From Utricularia gibba (lineage: Eukaryota; Streptophyta; Magnoliopsida; Lamiales; Lentibulariaceae), in contig NEEC01000021.1 of the NCBI GenBank assembly GCA_002189035.1, positions 1,116,001-1,180,000 of the forward strand: DNA of 64,000 nt, written 5' to 3'. Position 1 is the first letter of the stretch. Every line of letters begins with the position of its first letter. Shown piece by piece: positions 28,901-39,649 of the stretch. The position numbers and the translations under genes were made by a program. The notes under the pieces were generated by a model. The model searched no databases and was not told where the DNA came from. It saw nothing but the letters and a program-made list of their open reading frames with translations.

Positions 28901-31900
28901 ACTATGTTTCCTTTCCTTGCACGAGATATTTTAAATCTGTCATCAGGACTCATGCCTTGGTAAAAGAGTAATTGAATCCCTGATTTTAACATGTCTGTTT
29001 ACTTTCTAGCTATTAATTATATGAAGATATGCAATTAATTCCTGCGGAGAATGAGATCTTTTTTCTTTTGGAAACTGTGGATTTCCAGGATGCTGGTCCA
29101 ATGGCTCATCCTGTTCGACCTCATTCTTATATTAAGGTAACAAATGTTCATCCATTGCTCTCTCTCTTTCTCTCTTTTCTCCAAACATCGTGTATAAGAT
29201 GGTTTGCCTGCAGTATTTCCCCAATTTGTTTATAGTTAACTTATACTTCTTTTTCTTGGTTCTGCTTTCAAAGATGGATAACTTCTATACAGGTCAGCTC
29301 CCTTCCATCTGAATACTTGATTGTATCTTACATTATGTTGAAGTCGATAATTCTTTAAACTCTTTTAACATCTTACTTTGGATGATTTTGGCATGCGCCA
29401 CACAACGTGCTCATAACATTCAGTGACGGTATGTGTTCAAAATGTTTATTTTCTACATTTTTTTCTTCTCCATCTTGAGATGAATGAATAACTGCCTTTT
29501 TGTTTTTTTGGATTCCTCATCATCAGGTGTACGAAAAGGTTTGTTTTTCTCTTTCCTGTAGTTTGGAACTTGCGAAATGTACTAGCATGTTGGTTGATAA
29601 AATTTAATGATTTTCAGGGTGCCGAGGTGGTTAGGATGTACAAAACATTGTTAGGTTCTTCTGGGTTTAGGAAGGTAGAAAAAAAAAGAATCACCAAATC
29701 TTCAAATACGACCACCATCAAAGTTATAGAGACTCTGCATGATTACCAAGTGCTTACTGTTCTTCTGTTCTAGGGCATGGATTTATACTTCAAGAGACAT
29801 GATGGTCAAGCTGTCACTTGTGAAGATTTTTTTGCTGCTATGAGAGATGCAAACAGAGCCGAGTTTCCTAATTTCCTTTTATGGTATTCCATTATTACTT
29901 CTAACGGGATTTTTTTTTCCTGTTTCTTTTTTGCTGATATTTCTGATTACGTTGATCAAGGTATTCCCAAGCTGGTACTCCCTGTCTTAAGGTTGCTTCT
30001 TCCTACAATGCTCAGGCAAAGAGTTTTAGCCTGAAGTTTAGGTAAGATCTGATAGACTTTGTGTTTGTTGAGCTCTTGAAAGTTAACATCATCAACAATT
30101 ACTATTTCCCCTCCTCTTAATATATTAATTTTCTTGAAATGGTTGATGAATTATAAATTTTTGCAGCCAAGAGGTTCCTCCAACTCCCGGCCAGCCACTC
30201 AAGGAACCCATGTTTATTCCTGTAGCTTTGGGTCTTCTTGGTTCTAATGGCCAAGATCTTCCCTTATCTTCTGTTCACCACAATGGGAGGTTTGAGAATC
30301 TTACGAATAATGGTCAGCCATTGACCACAGCCATTCTTAGAGTGACAGAGGTAAATGAAAGATTTCTAAGCCGCTTCCAGTTACCAATAGGTTTGACTTG
30401 CAACTGCAATACGATCAAATCATTGCCTAGGATCAGTGATGAAATCACAATGTTCAAAAGACTCGTTCTGATCAAGTGATATGATCAAGCAGTCCTAGTC
30501 ATTTTGGCTCTGATTTTTTATTTTTTTATGAGATCCGATTTGTATTAAGATGTGAATGGTAGTATGCATTATGAACTTGCTGACCAATCAGTTTTTTTCC
30601 CTTTTCTAGAAAGAAGAAGAATTTGTGTTCTCAGACGTCTCTGAACGGCCTGTACCTTCCCTACTTAGAGGATACAGTGCACCTGTTCGGCTGGTTACAG
30701 ATCTTGATGAATCTGATTTGTATTTCCTCCTTGCGAATGATTCTGATGAATTCAACCGGTATGTGATTTTGGAACACAACAAATATTACATAATATGTCA
30801 AGAAACCTGTTAATTCTGCATTTAAAAAAATAAAACTGCTTTGTCTTTTTTGAACTTCAGTTGGGAGGCTGGTCAGACATTGGCTAGGAAGCTAATGCTG
30901 AGTTTGGTACTTGATTTTCAACAAAACAAGCCACTGACTCTCAACCCTCAATTCTTGCATGGCATCAGAGGCATTCTGTGCAACACGGGCTTGGACAAGG
31001 TAGTATATCCACTGTGAATTCTATTGGTTAAGTGAGACTGAGGGTTGACTGGAATTGCTGTTTTTTCTAGGAATTCGTTGCAAAGGCAATCACATTACCT
31101 GGCATAGGGGAAATCATGGATATGATGGAAATCGCTGACCCGGATGCTGTTCATGCAGTTAACCTGTTCATCAGAAAGCAAATTGCTTCTGAATTGAAAG
31201 AAGAGTTTCTCAAGACGGTATGAAGCTGCATGCTTAGAAATCTTGTAGGAGTTTTTCATAGGCTCAAAAGTCCTTACACTTCTTTAGTTTGAGTGTTTGC
31301 CTTGACATCGCTTGTATCTAAAATATGTTCCCCTTCTTATTTTACTAGTATCTTCTTTCCATCATTGAGAAAGTATCTCATCGGTTGTCTATTGATTTTT
31401 TTTTTTTTTTTTGGTCTATGACGTGTTGCAATTACGTTTTGCAGGTTCAAAACAATAGAAGCTCAGAAAAGTATGAGTTCAACCACTCAAATATGGCAAG
31501 ACGCAGTCTTAAAAATGTTGCCCTTGGTATCACTCTTGTTTGCAAAGGCATCTAGACCCTTTTTTGGGCACTATAATCTGATCTGTGTATGTTTCGTGTT
31601 TGCAGCCTATCTTGGTTCACTTGATGACCGTGAAACAATCGAACTCGCGTTGCATGAATACAGGACTGCTACAAATATGACTGATCAATTTGCTGCGCTT
31701 GTAGCTCTAGATCAGCAGCCTGGGAAAGTTCGCGATGAGGCCTTGGCTGATTTCTTTACCAAATGGCAGCATGAGTTCTTGGTAAACTTAGGACACCATC
31801 AGTTAATTTATCGTAACATCGAGCAGGAGAACAACGAAATAAGTTATATGATCAGAGGAAAAGCTGCATGCTTGCTTAGTGCTGGTAGTAGTATCCTATG

Positions 31901-32538
31901 ATTTGTCAATGGTTGATTTGCTACCCTGTAGGTTGTGAATAAATGGCTAGGACTCCAAGCCATGTCAGATATCCCGAGAAATGTGGAGAACATCCGTAAA
32001 CTCTTAAAGCACCCTGCTTTTGACATGCGCAACCCCAACAAGGTAGATAAAAATCAAGATTGCCGTTTTTTTACACTCGCTCATATCCTGATCCAGTAAT
32101 GTGATCTGCAGGTTTCTTCCCTTATTGGAGGATTCTGTGCTTCTCCAGTCAACTTCCATGCAATCGATGGATCAGGGTACAAGCTGCTTGGAGAAGTGGT
32201 GGTGGAGCTGGACAAGCTGAATCCTCGGGTGAAAAAACAATGCATTTCATTTCATGCTTCCAGCTTCTTTTCTATATACTCACACCGCTTTCTCATGGGG
32301 CGATGCGGATATCAGGTTGCCTCAAGGATGGTGTCTGCCTTGTGTAGATGGAAGCGCTACGATGAAACGCGCCAAAACCATGCAAAGGTAAGAGTGCTCA
32401 TCTTTATTCTGCAATTTGCAGCCAACATTCTTAGTTAACAGAGCATGTCTCTCTCAGGGTGTGCTTGAAATGATCATGGCCACAAATGGGCTCTCAGATA
32501 ATGTGTTTGAGATCGCATCGAAGAGTTTGGCCGCGTAG
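25968..32538 (+). CDS. M1-family zinc aminopeptidase, plastid/mitochondrial-type, PepN-like
   Basis: Removes N-terminal amino acids from peptides. About 30 exons. An N-terminal Ser/Arg-rich leader (starting [20 protein letters not shown]) looks like an organelle transit peptide; the exon-1 donor is uncertain. The mature part starts near 26610 ([17 protein letters not shown]). Motifs in order: [20 protein letters not shown]; the exopeptidase motif GAMENKSLN in a short exon at about 28235-28261; the zinc motif [11 protein letters not shown] spread across two exons near 28430-28555; the third zinc ligand Glu in [16 protein letters not shown]; and the catalytic Tyr in TVYEKGAEV, built from microexons at 29274-29292, 29424-29428 and 29527-29538. 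The C-terminus is [12 protein letters not shown], stop at 32536. Everything spliced is in frame. The closest match from memory is At1g63770. Confidence 0.94.
26235..26254 (+). repeat. Poly-T tract at an intron 3' end
   Basis: Twenty consecutive T bases directly precede a CAG acceptor in an early intron of the aminopeptidase gene: an extreme polypyrimidine tract. Confidence 0.85.
29424..29428 (+). other. 5-nt microexon of the M1 aminopeptidase
   Basis: The exon TGACG lies between a CAG acceptor and a GTATGT donor. It joins the 19-nt exon ending ACA-G to the next exon GTG-TAC, giving Thr-Val-Thr-Val-Tyr, exactly the M1 family sequence YTVTVYEKGAEV. Without it the frame would be broken. Confidence 0.8.
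29527..29538 (+). other. 12-nt microexon carrying the catalytic Tyr codon
   Basis: GTGTACGAAAAG encodes Val-Tyr-Glu-Lys between an ATCAG acceptor and a GTTTGT donor. The Tyr corresponds to the M1 transition-state-stabilising tyrosine. Because the length is a multiple of three, skipping would leave the frame open but remove this residue. Confidence 0.8.
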
Positions 32539-32944
32539 AGTCACTCATTCATTGTCTTTGATGCCCAGACAAACCCACAAATGCATTTATTGAGAATTAC
32601 CATTTCCATTCCCTTCTTCAGCTCTTCAGCAACCCCCGTAAGTTCACCTGAGTATTTTTCAAGGAACTTTTCTCCTACTTCATTCCACTAACTTCATTCT
32701 TGTGCACTATCCCTCAGATCAACACCAGAAGCTGAGCCCTTAAGTGAATCCCATGTGGCAGCAGATCACCATAAGTTGCATGGGATGCATGAGAAGAGTA
32801 TGCCATAGAAATTCACAAAATATATTGCATGCAGCCTCAACTATATTGTATGCTTGTATCATAGTTTATTTGCATATGGATTCAGCCTCTGAAAATAGGC
32901 CTAACAATGAAATAAGTTAAGTTCATGATGTGACAGTGTTAATT

Positions 32945-33902
32945 TTAGAGAACAGAAGGGAAAGGAAACATAGGGTGGGAAGTACTAGCAGCAGATGGAT
33001 TAGGGAGTATGCCATCCCCATGATCCATGAAGAAGTAAGATCCATGTTGCTGATCAACCATGCAATCAAGAGCCTCTGTGCACTCCATAGCCGGTAGTGG
33101 CATCTGCCATGCTTCGAAACCGGAACCGAAACCGAATCCGAAACCAAACATCTGTTCCTCCTGATGGCAACGGATGTCGAAAATGAACGATGCCGGATCC
33201 AGTTGTGGAACCAGTAGGGATTGCTGATGATGAGTCTGGGATGGCTCCAAGGGAACCAACATCTCATTGTGCTGGTTTTGTGAGGTATAAGTTTCGAATC
33301 GAAGCTTCTTTTTCTTGATCCATGAGTTCCAATAGTTCTTTATCTCGTTGTCTGTACGTCCAGGCAGATGGCTAGCAATATGAGCCCATCTACAAGTTCA
33401 CAGAGATTCTTATCCTTCATCATCTTGTTTTGAAAATCCCATGAAGGAAAACATCAGCTTGTTTGAAAATCCTATGATCAAACTAGTACTCATTTGGATC
33501 ATCCGATTTCGGATTTCTACGATGCAATGTAGTTCAGTAAAATGGAAGCTCAAGGAATTTGAAGTTACAAACCTATTCCCCACTGCAGCATGGAGACTGA
33601 TGATAAGCTTCTCTTCATCAGCTGTAAACCTTCCCCTTCTGATATCAGGCCTCAGGTAATTTATCCACCTCAAGCGGCAACTTTTTCCACATCTTTGTAG
33701 CCCTACGTATGCGCATGTAAACTAAACTGTAAGAAAACAAGGTCTTCGTGATGATCATAATTTGCAGACCTGCTTTCTGAGGGACTTCACTCCAACAACC
33801 ATAGCCATGGTTAGTTATGTATCGAACGAGCTTTTCGTCCTCCTCCGGTGACCATAGACCCCTCTTCACCTTCTGCTGATTGCAGCATGAATGTTGCCCC
33901 AT
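32945..33902 (-). CDS. MYB103: R2R3-MYB transcription factor, MYB103-like
   Basis: Three exons: 33902-33770, 33702-33573 and 33389-32945, giving 235 residues. The protein opens [21 protein letters not shown]2 ends [17 protein letters not shown], and R3 contains [20 protein letters not shown] and [20 protein letters not shown]. The introns sit at the two standard R2R3-MYB positions. The N-terminus and both repeats match Arabidopsis MYB103 (At1g63910), which activates secondary-wall and lignin genes and acts in anther development. The tail is short (235 versus about 370 residues in Arabidopsis from memory) and has a Phe-Gly run, [11 protein letters not shown]. The TATA box is at 33949-33941. 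Assignment rests on the DNA-binding domain; the tail is not conserved enough to add weight. Confidence 0.92.
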
Positions 33903-33940
33903 AGCTTAGGTTTTCACAAGGGAAGGTTCAGCGTGTTGGC

Positions 33941-33949
33941 TATTTTATA
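33941..33949 (-). promoter_or_regulatory. TATA box of MYB103-like gene
   Basis: TATAAAATA on the minus strand lies about 40 bases upstream of the start codon, implying a very short 5' leader. Confidence 0.5.
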
Positions 33950-35159
33950 GCAGGAGATGAGGTTCTAGGAATGTGTTGATTTTGCTGAAACACCTCCATC
34001 TAACCCTAAAATGACATCTCATCCACTGTCTACCAAGTATTTTTCTGCGTAGCGTACTTTTCATGCAGCAGACCAAATGCTTTTACGTAGAATAAGATCA
34101 GGTGCGGGCATAACGGAGCATGTAGAGTTCCCTCTTTGACACGCTTAATCTTGAATTTTCGATAAGTAAAATACCTTGGTGGATTTGCCAAGAGAGCAGA
34201 TTCTCTGAAATGATTCTTTTGTATATATAGTATTTTGTGATATCGATATTAACATGATCATTCTAGTTAATCTTTTGTTATATACCGTATCTAATTGATA
34301 CGAGATGCATCATAGTATTTTTTTGAGTTTAATCCCAAACCACTCGGACAACATGTCTGATACCATGGATTTACTCTCTATTCATCACATGATATTGTTA
34401 ATTCCCGATTTGACTTTTTTTTCACTTTCGGTATCTTTTCAAATGGTTAATTCCACTCTTGATCTCAACATGATTAATTGAAGTTTCAATACAGTCTGTA
34501 TCCCATGAAAAAAAAAACCTCGTATAAAATTAGTGTGATCATTGTCTTTGAACCTTTGCTGCACCAATGTTGGAAAAATAACTCGTAATTTGCCCTACAT
34601 ATACATCTTTCACATGAGAAAAAAAGTGTCATCATGAAAGCGTGTATATTAAGATTGAGTTAAATTCAAATCACTTATAGAAAAAAATAAATTATGATTC
34701 AATCACGATTAAACTATAGTTGAATCAGGATTTGAACTACAATTAAACTACCCAAGTTAAGAACCATTCTTGCAAACGATTTACAGTTTCTCTTACCATT
34801 TAAAACACTCACTCACATACCAACAAAAGGGAGGGATGATGTGGTGATGGTAATCACTCACCACACTGATTGAAACCCTAGCCGTGGGAGGGGTTTGCTT
34901 AACATACCAAAAAGGTGTGTTTGAAAGTTAAATGGAAATGATGACGAAAAAATGGACACTTTGGTTAAGGAATAATTGATCTTTGTCTTAGGTTTGAGGC
35001 AAACCAAAACAACTAACCTTGAAGAAAAATAATCGAATGATGATCAAGTGGGATGTCCCCGGTTCGACTCAATCGAGCCGGATGTTCTTGATTCGACCGG
35101 GTCAAATCATTATGTAAAAAATGTGGTTTTCCGAGGAGATTAAGGAAGTTTTACAATTG

Positions 35160-35335
35160 TTAATTAGAATTATAAATTATAAGATATTTAATTAGTAGAT
35201 TTAAATAAATTCGATATTATATGAGTTTTTTAATCACATGTGCCTTTGTTTAAAACTATATCTCTTTATTACTTTACATAAAACCACTTAATCCTATTTC
35301 TAATAACAATAAACCAATTGATTGATTGAATAACA
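35160..35335. mobile_element. Inverted relative of the 24.3 kb MITE-like repeat
   Basis: On the minus strand this stretch aligns with 24395-24560, sharing TTAGAAATAGGATTAA, a GTAAAGTAAT core and AAAAAACTCATATAAT. Its ends are not clearly defined, so it may be a partial copy. Confidence 0.5.
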
Positions 35336-35355
35336 TATATTCGACATCGAAGTAA

Positions 35356-35721
35356 TCACATCGATTCAAAGCACACCCAAAAGTTATTTGATAAACAGTT
35401 TTTCTTGAAAGTGAAGGAAATGTGTGACGACATCGAAATCAACCAACTGTGTAAACAGCTCAATGGATAACGTTTTGAGGACTCATCGTCTTCCTTGAGT
35501 GGAATCAGATCGCCGCAGAGGTTGCTTTCTTTGGGTAGCCTGCTTTTCAGCCACTCGTGAACACTCTTCTCTAGTGAGTAGTAGTTGTTGGATGTTGGGG
35601 CGATGTTTCTTGTCGGAGGATGAGTTTGGACTTCGGAGTGTCGGTTGGAGGTGCTTTTTGTAAGAACAAAGTCAAACACGAAATCATTTAAAAAATTGAT
35701 CATCCTTTCATTCTTTCTCAA
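35356..35721 (-). CDS. Hypothetical 121-residue open frame, possibly a gene fragment
   Basis: I do not recognise this protein. It starts MRKNERMINFLNDFVFDF; the middle (PTSNNYYSLEKSVHEWLKSR and KEDDESSKRYPLSCLHSWL) has balanced, protein-like composition and higher GC than the flanks, while the two ends are AT-rich. It could be a small uncharacterised plant gene, an exon of a decayed gene, or chance. No promoter or introns were identified. Confidence 0.25.
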   Translation of the reverse strand: MRKNERMINFLNDFVFDFVLTKSTSNRHSEVQTHPPTRNIAPTSNNYYSLEKSVHEWLKSRLPKESNLCGDLIPLKEDDESSKRYPLSCLHSWLISMSSHISFTFKKNCLSNNFWVCFESM

Positions 35722-36447
35722 ATATTAAAATAAAATTTGTTTAACTAAAGATAGTCATTTTTATCACATAATGAAGAAAGAATGACCATATTTCTAATAG
35801 ACCCGGCAAACACCCTCCACTGTGTACTAAGCAATCTTCCATTTTCACATTTGATATAAAACAAAACAAAATTTTGAGGAAAATTGTCAAATTTCAAGGA
35901 TATTTCATTGAAAATTAAAACACTACTTGGAGATGCTAAACTAGATTGATTAACCTGTATAAAATGTCTTTTTTTTAACCGAAATTGATATAATTAGAAA
36001 AAAAAACTAAGTACAATTTAATTTGGGTAAAACACTGTGCAATACTTGGATGTAATGTTCAAATTTCGAATGTGATAAATCAAACAAACTTTGAGGAAAA
36101 TGATCAAATTGGAAGAAATTTCGAGAATAATTCCCTTTTGGAAATGAATTAAAATTCTAAATTTCGATGAAATTTAAAACATTGTTTAGATGGGGATGCT
36201 AAATTAGGTCCACGAATCAATAAAGTTTTGATTTTTTTTTTTTACAAAAGTTTAGTATTAAAATCGATATAATTAGAAAAACCCTAAATACGAGTTAATT
36301 TGGGTATATTTTTAGGATAGGTTTCGTGTGCAGATTTAGTATGCTTGCTATTAATAGTCATTCAACGAGTGGAAGCTAAAGAAGACTACCAGCCAATTAA
36401 TTCAGACAAAATTTTCATGCATGAAATTGGATTGAAGGCCATCAGCA

Positions 36448-37695
36448 ATGCCCGATGTTGACAACCAAGGCTCCTTCCTCAACCTCCTCAGCATCCGGCG
36501 TGCCCAAGTTTCCATGGTGGACAACGATCAAGAGCTCGAGGACATCGAGCTTCTCCAGAGACACGTCGCGCATCGCTTTTCTACCCTTTTGGATTCTGCA
36601 GAGTCGATGAACGCCGACCGGGAAGATCCCCCTCCGCCGCTTCTGTCTGTTGCATGGCTGCGTGATTTCCTTGATGTTTTCCTGTGTTGTGAGGCGGAGT
36701 TCAAGGCGGTGCTTGTTTTGGGACGAGATCAGTCGCAGTTCTCCAAGCCGCCCCTCGATCGCCTCCTCCCTGAGTTTCTTGAGCGGGTGGTGAAGGCGCT
36801 TGATGTCTTCCATGCTCTGTCTCATGGTATAGACCTTCTTCTCCAATGGATGAAGCTTGCGAAGGTCGTCGTTGCATCTCTGAATCATAATCCCCTGGGA
36901 GAGGGTCAGGTTGTTAAGGAAGGCTCAACGCTTTGACTGTTTGTATCGACCCAGACTAATACTCTCGCGCAGGTCCGTCGTGCGAAGAGGGCTCTATCGA
37001 CTCTTCTAACTTCGATGGCTGTCGATGATCGGGAGAACGGGATTGCCGGAAAATGCACCGAGAGACATTGGTCTTCAACCCACAGCAAAAGCAAGAAGCA
37101 TCACCACCAGGCGGCGAGCTTCCGGCCGCTATCATCCCCGGTGGCGAAATCCTGGTCGGCGACGAAACAAATCGCGGCTGCAACGATGAATCTTGCAGCA
37201 CCCCGTGGCGTCGATTCGACAGGCCCCGCAGTTCCCGTCTACATAATGAACAACGTGCTGGTGTTCGCTATGTGGGTTCTAGTGGCCGCACTTCCATGCC
37301 AAGAAAGGAACGGAATGGCGAACCATCTCCCATTTCCAAAGCAGCTTGTTTGGGCGCAGCCAATGAGTACCCTTCATGAGAAGATCGGCGAGGATTGGAA
37401 GAGAAAGGAGAAGAAAGGGACTGCGGGATTGCTGGAAGAGGTCCAGAGGATGGAAAAGGTGGCTCATTCAATTGTTGAATCTGTGGACTCATTCGTGTTC
37501 CCGTTAGAGGAGGAGAAGGCTGCCGGCTTGGCGGCTCAGGCCAAGGAGCTCGAGGAGATATGCAAGAAGATGGAGGGGCTGTCGCCATTGCAGCAGCAGC
37601 TTAGAGAAGTTTCTCATAGGATGATCAGAAGCAGAGCTGAGATTTTACAAGCTGTTGAGCAGGCCACCAGGTCTTCTGCACCTGTTCTGTACTGA
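36448..37695 (+). CDS. ROH1: ROH1/BYPASS-related DUF793 protein, with a 63-bp intron-like insert
   Basis: Arabidopsis ROH1 binds EXO70 exocyst subunits and affects seed-coat mucilage secretion. The protein begins MPDVDNQGSFLNLLSIRRAQ. A conserved middle AWLRDFLDVFLCCEAEFKAV is followed by FSKPPLDRLLPEFLERVVKA, and the C-terminal part has NVLVFAMWVLVAALPCQER (a membrane-like segment), then a helical tail with SHRMIRSRAEILQAVEQATR. The conserved PLGEGQ-VRRAKRALS is split by 63 bp at 36910-36972. The two halves are in the same frame, but the insert contains a stop at 36934-36936. It starts GTTGTT and ends GCGCAG, so splicing it out gives a 394-residue protein of normal family structure. If it is not spliced, the protein stops after 162 residues. 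The closest relative from memory is At1g63930. Confidence 0.88.
36910..36972 (+). other. 63-nt probable intron in ROH1
   Basis: Begins GT and ends CAG. A branch-site-like CTAAT lies about 15 bases before the end. CAGGT occurs at both junctions. It contains an in-frame TGA. I recall homologous proteins being continuous across this point. Confidence 0.65.
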
Positions 37696-38434
37696 ACAAT
37701 TCTTGTGGCTCAAGTGTTCATAATGTTCCATAGTTCAACCAGAATAATCCACTTTAATTCTTCATGGTGGAATTGAGTTTTTAACCATCATCATCCTCAA
37801 CTCAATCTTGGGATCCCTGTCGGATTCTTCGGTAATTGATCACAGAATCCTTGATTTCATCTAAATAACCTATCAAACAATGTGAGAATCCTAATGATAT
37901 CACACTTAAATACGTTATTTTAAAGTATTTCTCTATATCCCATTATTTGAAATAGTTTTAGAGAAAACTATCTCGATAATATGCTTTTAAAATCCGTTTT
38001 TTTCACCTTTTTGCAGATATAGTTTTTTAGGTTTTAGAATCTTATTAAATTTTAATATAATCTAATAAATTAGAATCCTATATGTATGTGAAATCCTATT
38101 CATTTTCGAACTCATCAAGGTCAATGGATTGTTATTTTATATAAATTAATTGAAAAGTACTTCAACTAATAATGTGAGAAACTTAATTCTTATCAAATAC
38201 AATAATTTCCAACAGAACCATCGGAAAATCGGAAGGCATAAAAAGATCCAAACTTCTAAAACACCTGACTAAACGGGCTCCGTCGGGGCTATGCATCAGA
38301 AATTCAGGCCTGTGAGGGTAAGGAGCTGGGCTGGTTGGCCCTGACCTGTGTAATAAAAAAAGAAGTCAACGTCTATATAACCGTTGCCTTAAACCCGTTG
38401 ATGAGTGCTGTGTCGTTCTGTTCGACATTGGCTT

Positions 38435-38443
38435 AAACCCTAG
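38435..38443 (+). promoter_or_regulatory. Telo-box in the twin-CX9C gene promoter/leader
   Basis: AAACCCTAG lies about 20 bases upstream of the start codon. Telo-boxes, often with TGGGCY site II elements (one such motif is near 38326), mark plant genes for ribosomal, mitochondrial and growth-linked functions. Confidence 0.5.
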
Positions 38444-38461
38444 AAATCTGTCACCGTTCTC

Positions 38462-39192
38462 ATGGAGACTTCGCGTAACAAAATGCAGCTTGTTTGTGGG
38501 AAAGAAGCCCTTGATCTGCTCAACTGCGTCTCAGAATCGCCCTACGATCAGCAGAAGTGCATCCTCCTTCTTGAAGCCTTGCGCCAATGCGTTGTTAAGA
38601 GGGTAAACCAACAATCATCATTTTTGAGTTTCTGACCCAGAAAGATTTTTCGTTGCTGAGGGCGATTCTTGGTAGTTTATTTAAGCCGTGATTATTGTTG
38701 ATGCGTGAGGTGTAATTGAGGGCAACTTACACCACCATGGTTTTCAAGCTGACCAGTGATTGTTCGTTGGCTCCTCTGGAAATGGAGTTTCTAGTAACCA
38801 GTGATAGTTATAGTAACTATGGGAGCATGAATTCTTGAAACTTGCAACTACTGCTTTATAGTGACAAGGCTGATGGTGCCCTGGGGGGTTTTATGTTAAC
38901 TAGATTGTTCTGATCCAACTTGGTAGCTATGTTCTGTCTTTCCTAGATTGATTTGATCAAATTTTGTAGTATGGTTCGCTTGGTGGTCTCTGATGATGCC
39001 AAAATCACCATCATCATACAGACTAATTATTGACTACATTCTTATTCTCCTGGAGTGGAATAGCACCTTTTCTGCAGTTTATCTTTTCATGCTGAGCCTG
39101 TTTGGTATAAATTGAGTGTTTCTTTTCAGAAAGTGAAGAAGTTCTCTCTTGCTGATCAAGGTGAAGAAGCAAAGCAAATAAAAAATCCCTGA
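38462..39192 (+). CDS. Small twin-CX9C (CHCH) mitochondrial-type protein
   Basis: Two exons, 38462-38602 and 39130-39192, giving 67 residues. Exon 1 opens METSRNKMQLVCGKEALDLL. Four cysteines are arranged as Cys-x9-Cys (CGKEALDLLNC) and Cys-x9-Cys (CILLLEALRQC), the twin-CX9C helical hairpin imported into the mitochondrial intermembrane space by the MIA40 disulfide relay. Exon 2 encodes KVKKFSLADQGEEAKQIKNP and a stop. The donor is AGG-GTAAAC and the acceptor TTTTCAG. Its precise role is unknown to me; members include respiratory-chain assembly factors. The telo-box and site II motif upstream fit a mitochondrial housekeeping gene. Confidence 0.82.
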
Positions 39193-39649
39193 GTTTTCCG
39201 GAAGTTGGGATATAACTATTCAATGTGGGATTCACTCCCCGCACAAGCACACTCCTAATGACACGCTGGTTCATTTTTGTACTACAGTTGAACCCGGATA
39301 CTCGAATCGACGCCATTTAAGTGGTTGTGGAAACAACCAGACTGCATATGAGAATTAGATACCATTTGGGAACTGTTTGAAATCTTCTGATATGGTTGGT
39401 GTTGTTTGTGTTCGTTTTCAATTCACACTGCAGTGCAAAACCTTATTTCAGAGGTTCATGTTACAGAGGCCTAAATCCAGGAATCTATGAGAATATCAAC
39501 TGTTGCAGCTTTGCTGTGATGGTGTGTTTGTTTCGGCATTTGGTGTTCTTGGCTCATGATCTTTATAGTGCCATTTTGCTGTTGTTGGTTCATGATTGGC
39601 ACCAAAAGGGTCATAAATATCGCCGGCTCCGGGTTACATCCACCCTGTG
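39193..39649 (+). other. 3' flank of the twin-CX9C gene
   Basis: About 450 bp, presumably including the 3' untranslated region. A short open frame at 39396-39674 lacks recognisable similarity. No other gene seen. Confidence 0.5.

Larger units (their letters stand above)
33960..36440. other. Divergent spacer between MYB103 and ROH1
   Basis: About 2.5 kb holding both promoters. It contains the inverted partner of the 24.3 kb MITE-like repeat (35160-35335) and one open frame of doubtful coding status (35356-35721). The rest is AT-rich with no recognised feature. Confidence 0.6.

Noticed and set aside
37268-37588. Antisense open frames over ROH1
   Set aside because: The sense frame matches the DUF793 family; the antisense products do not resemble anything known.
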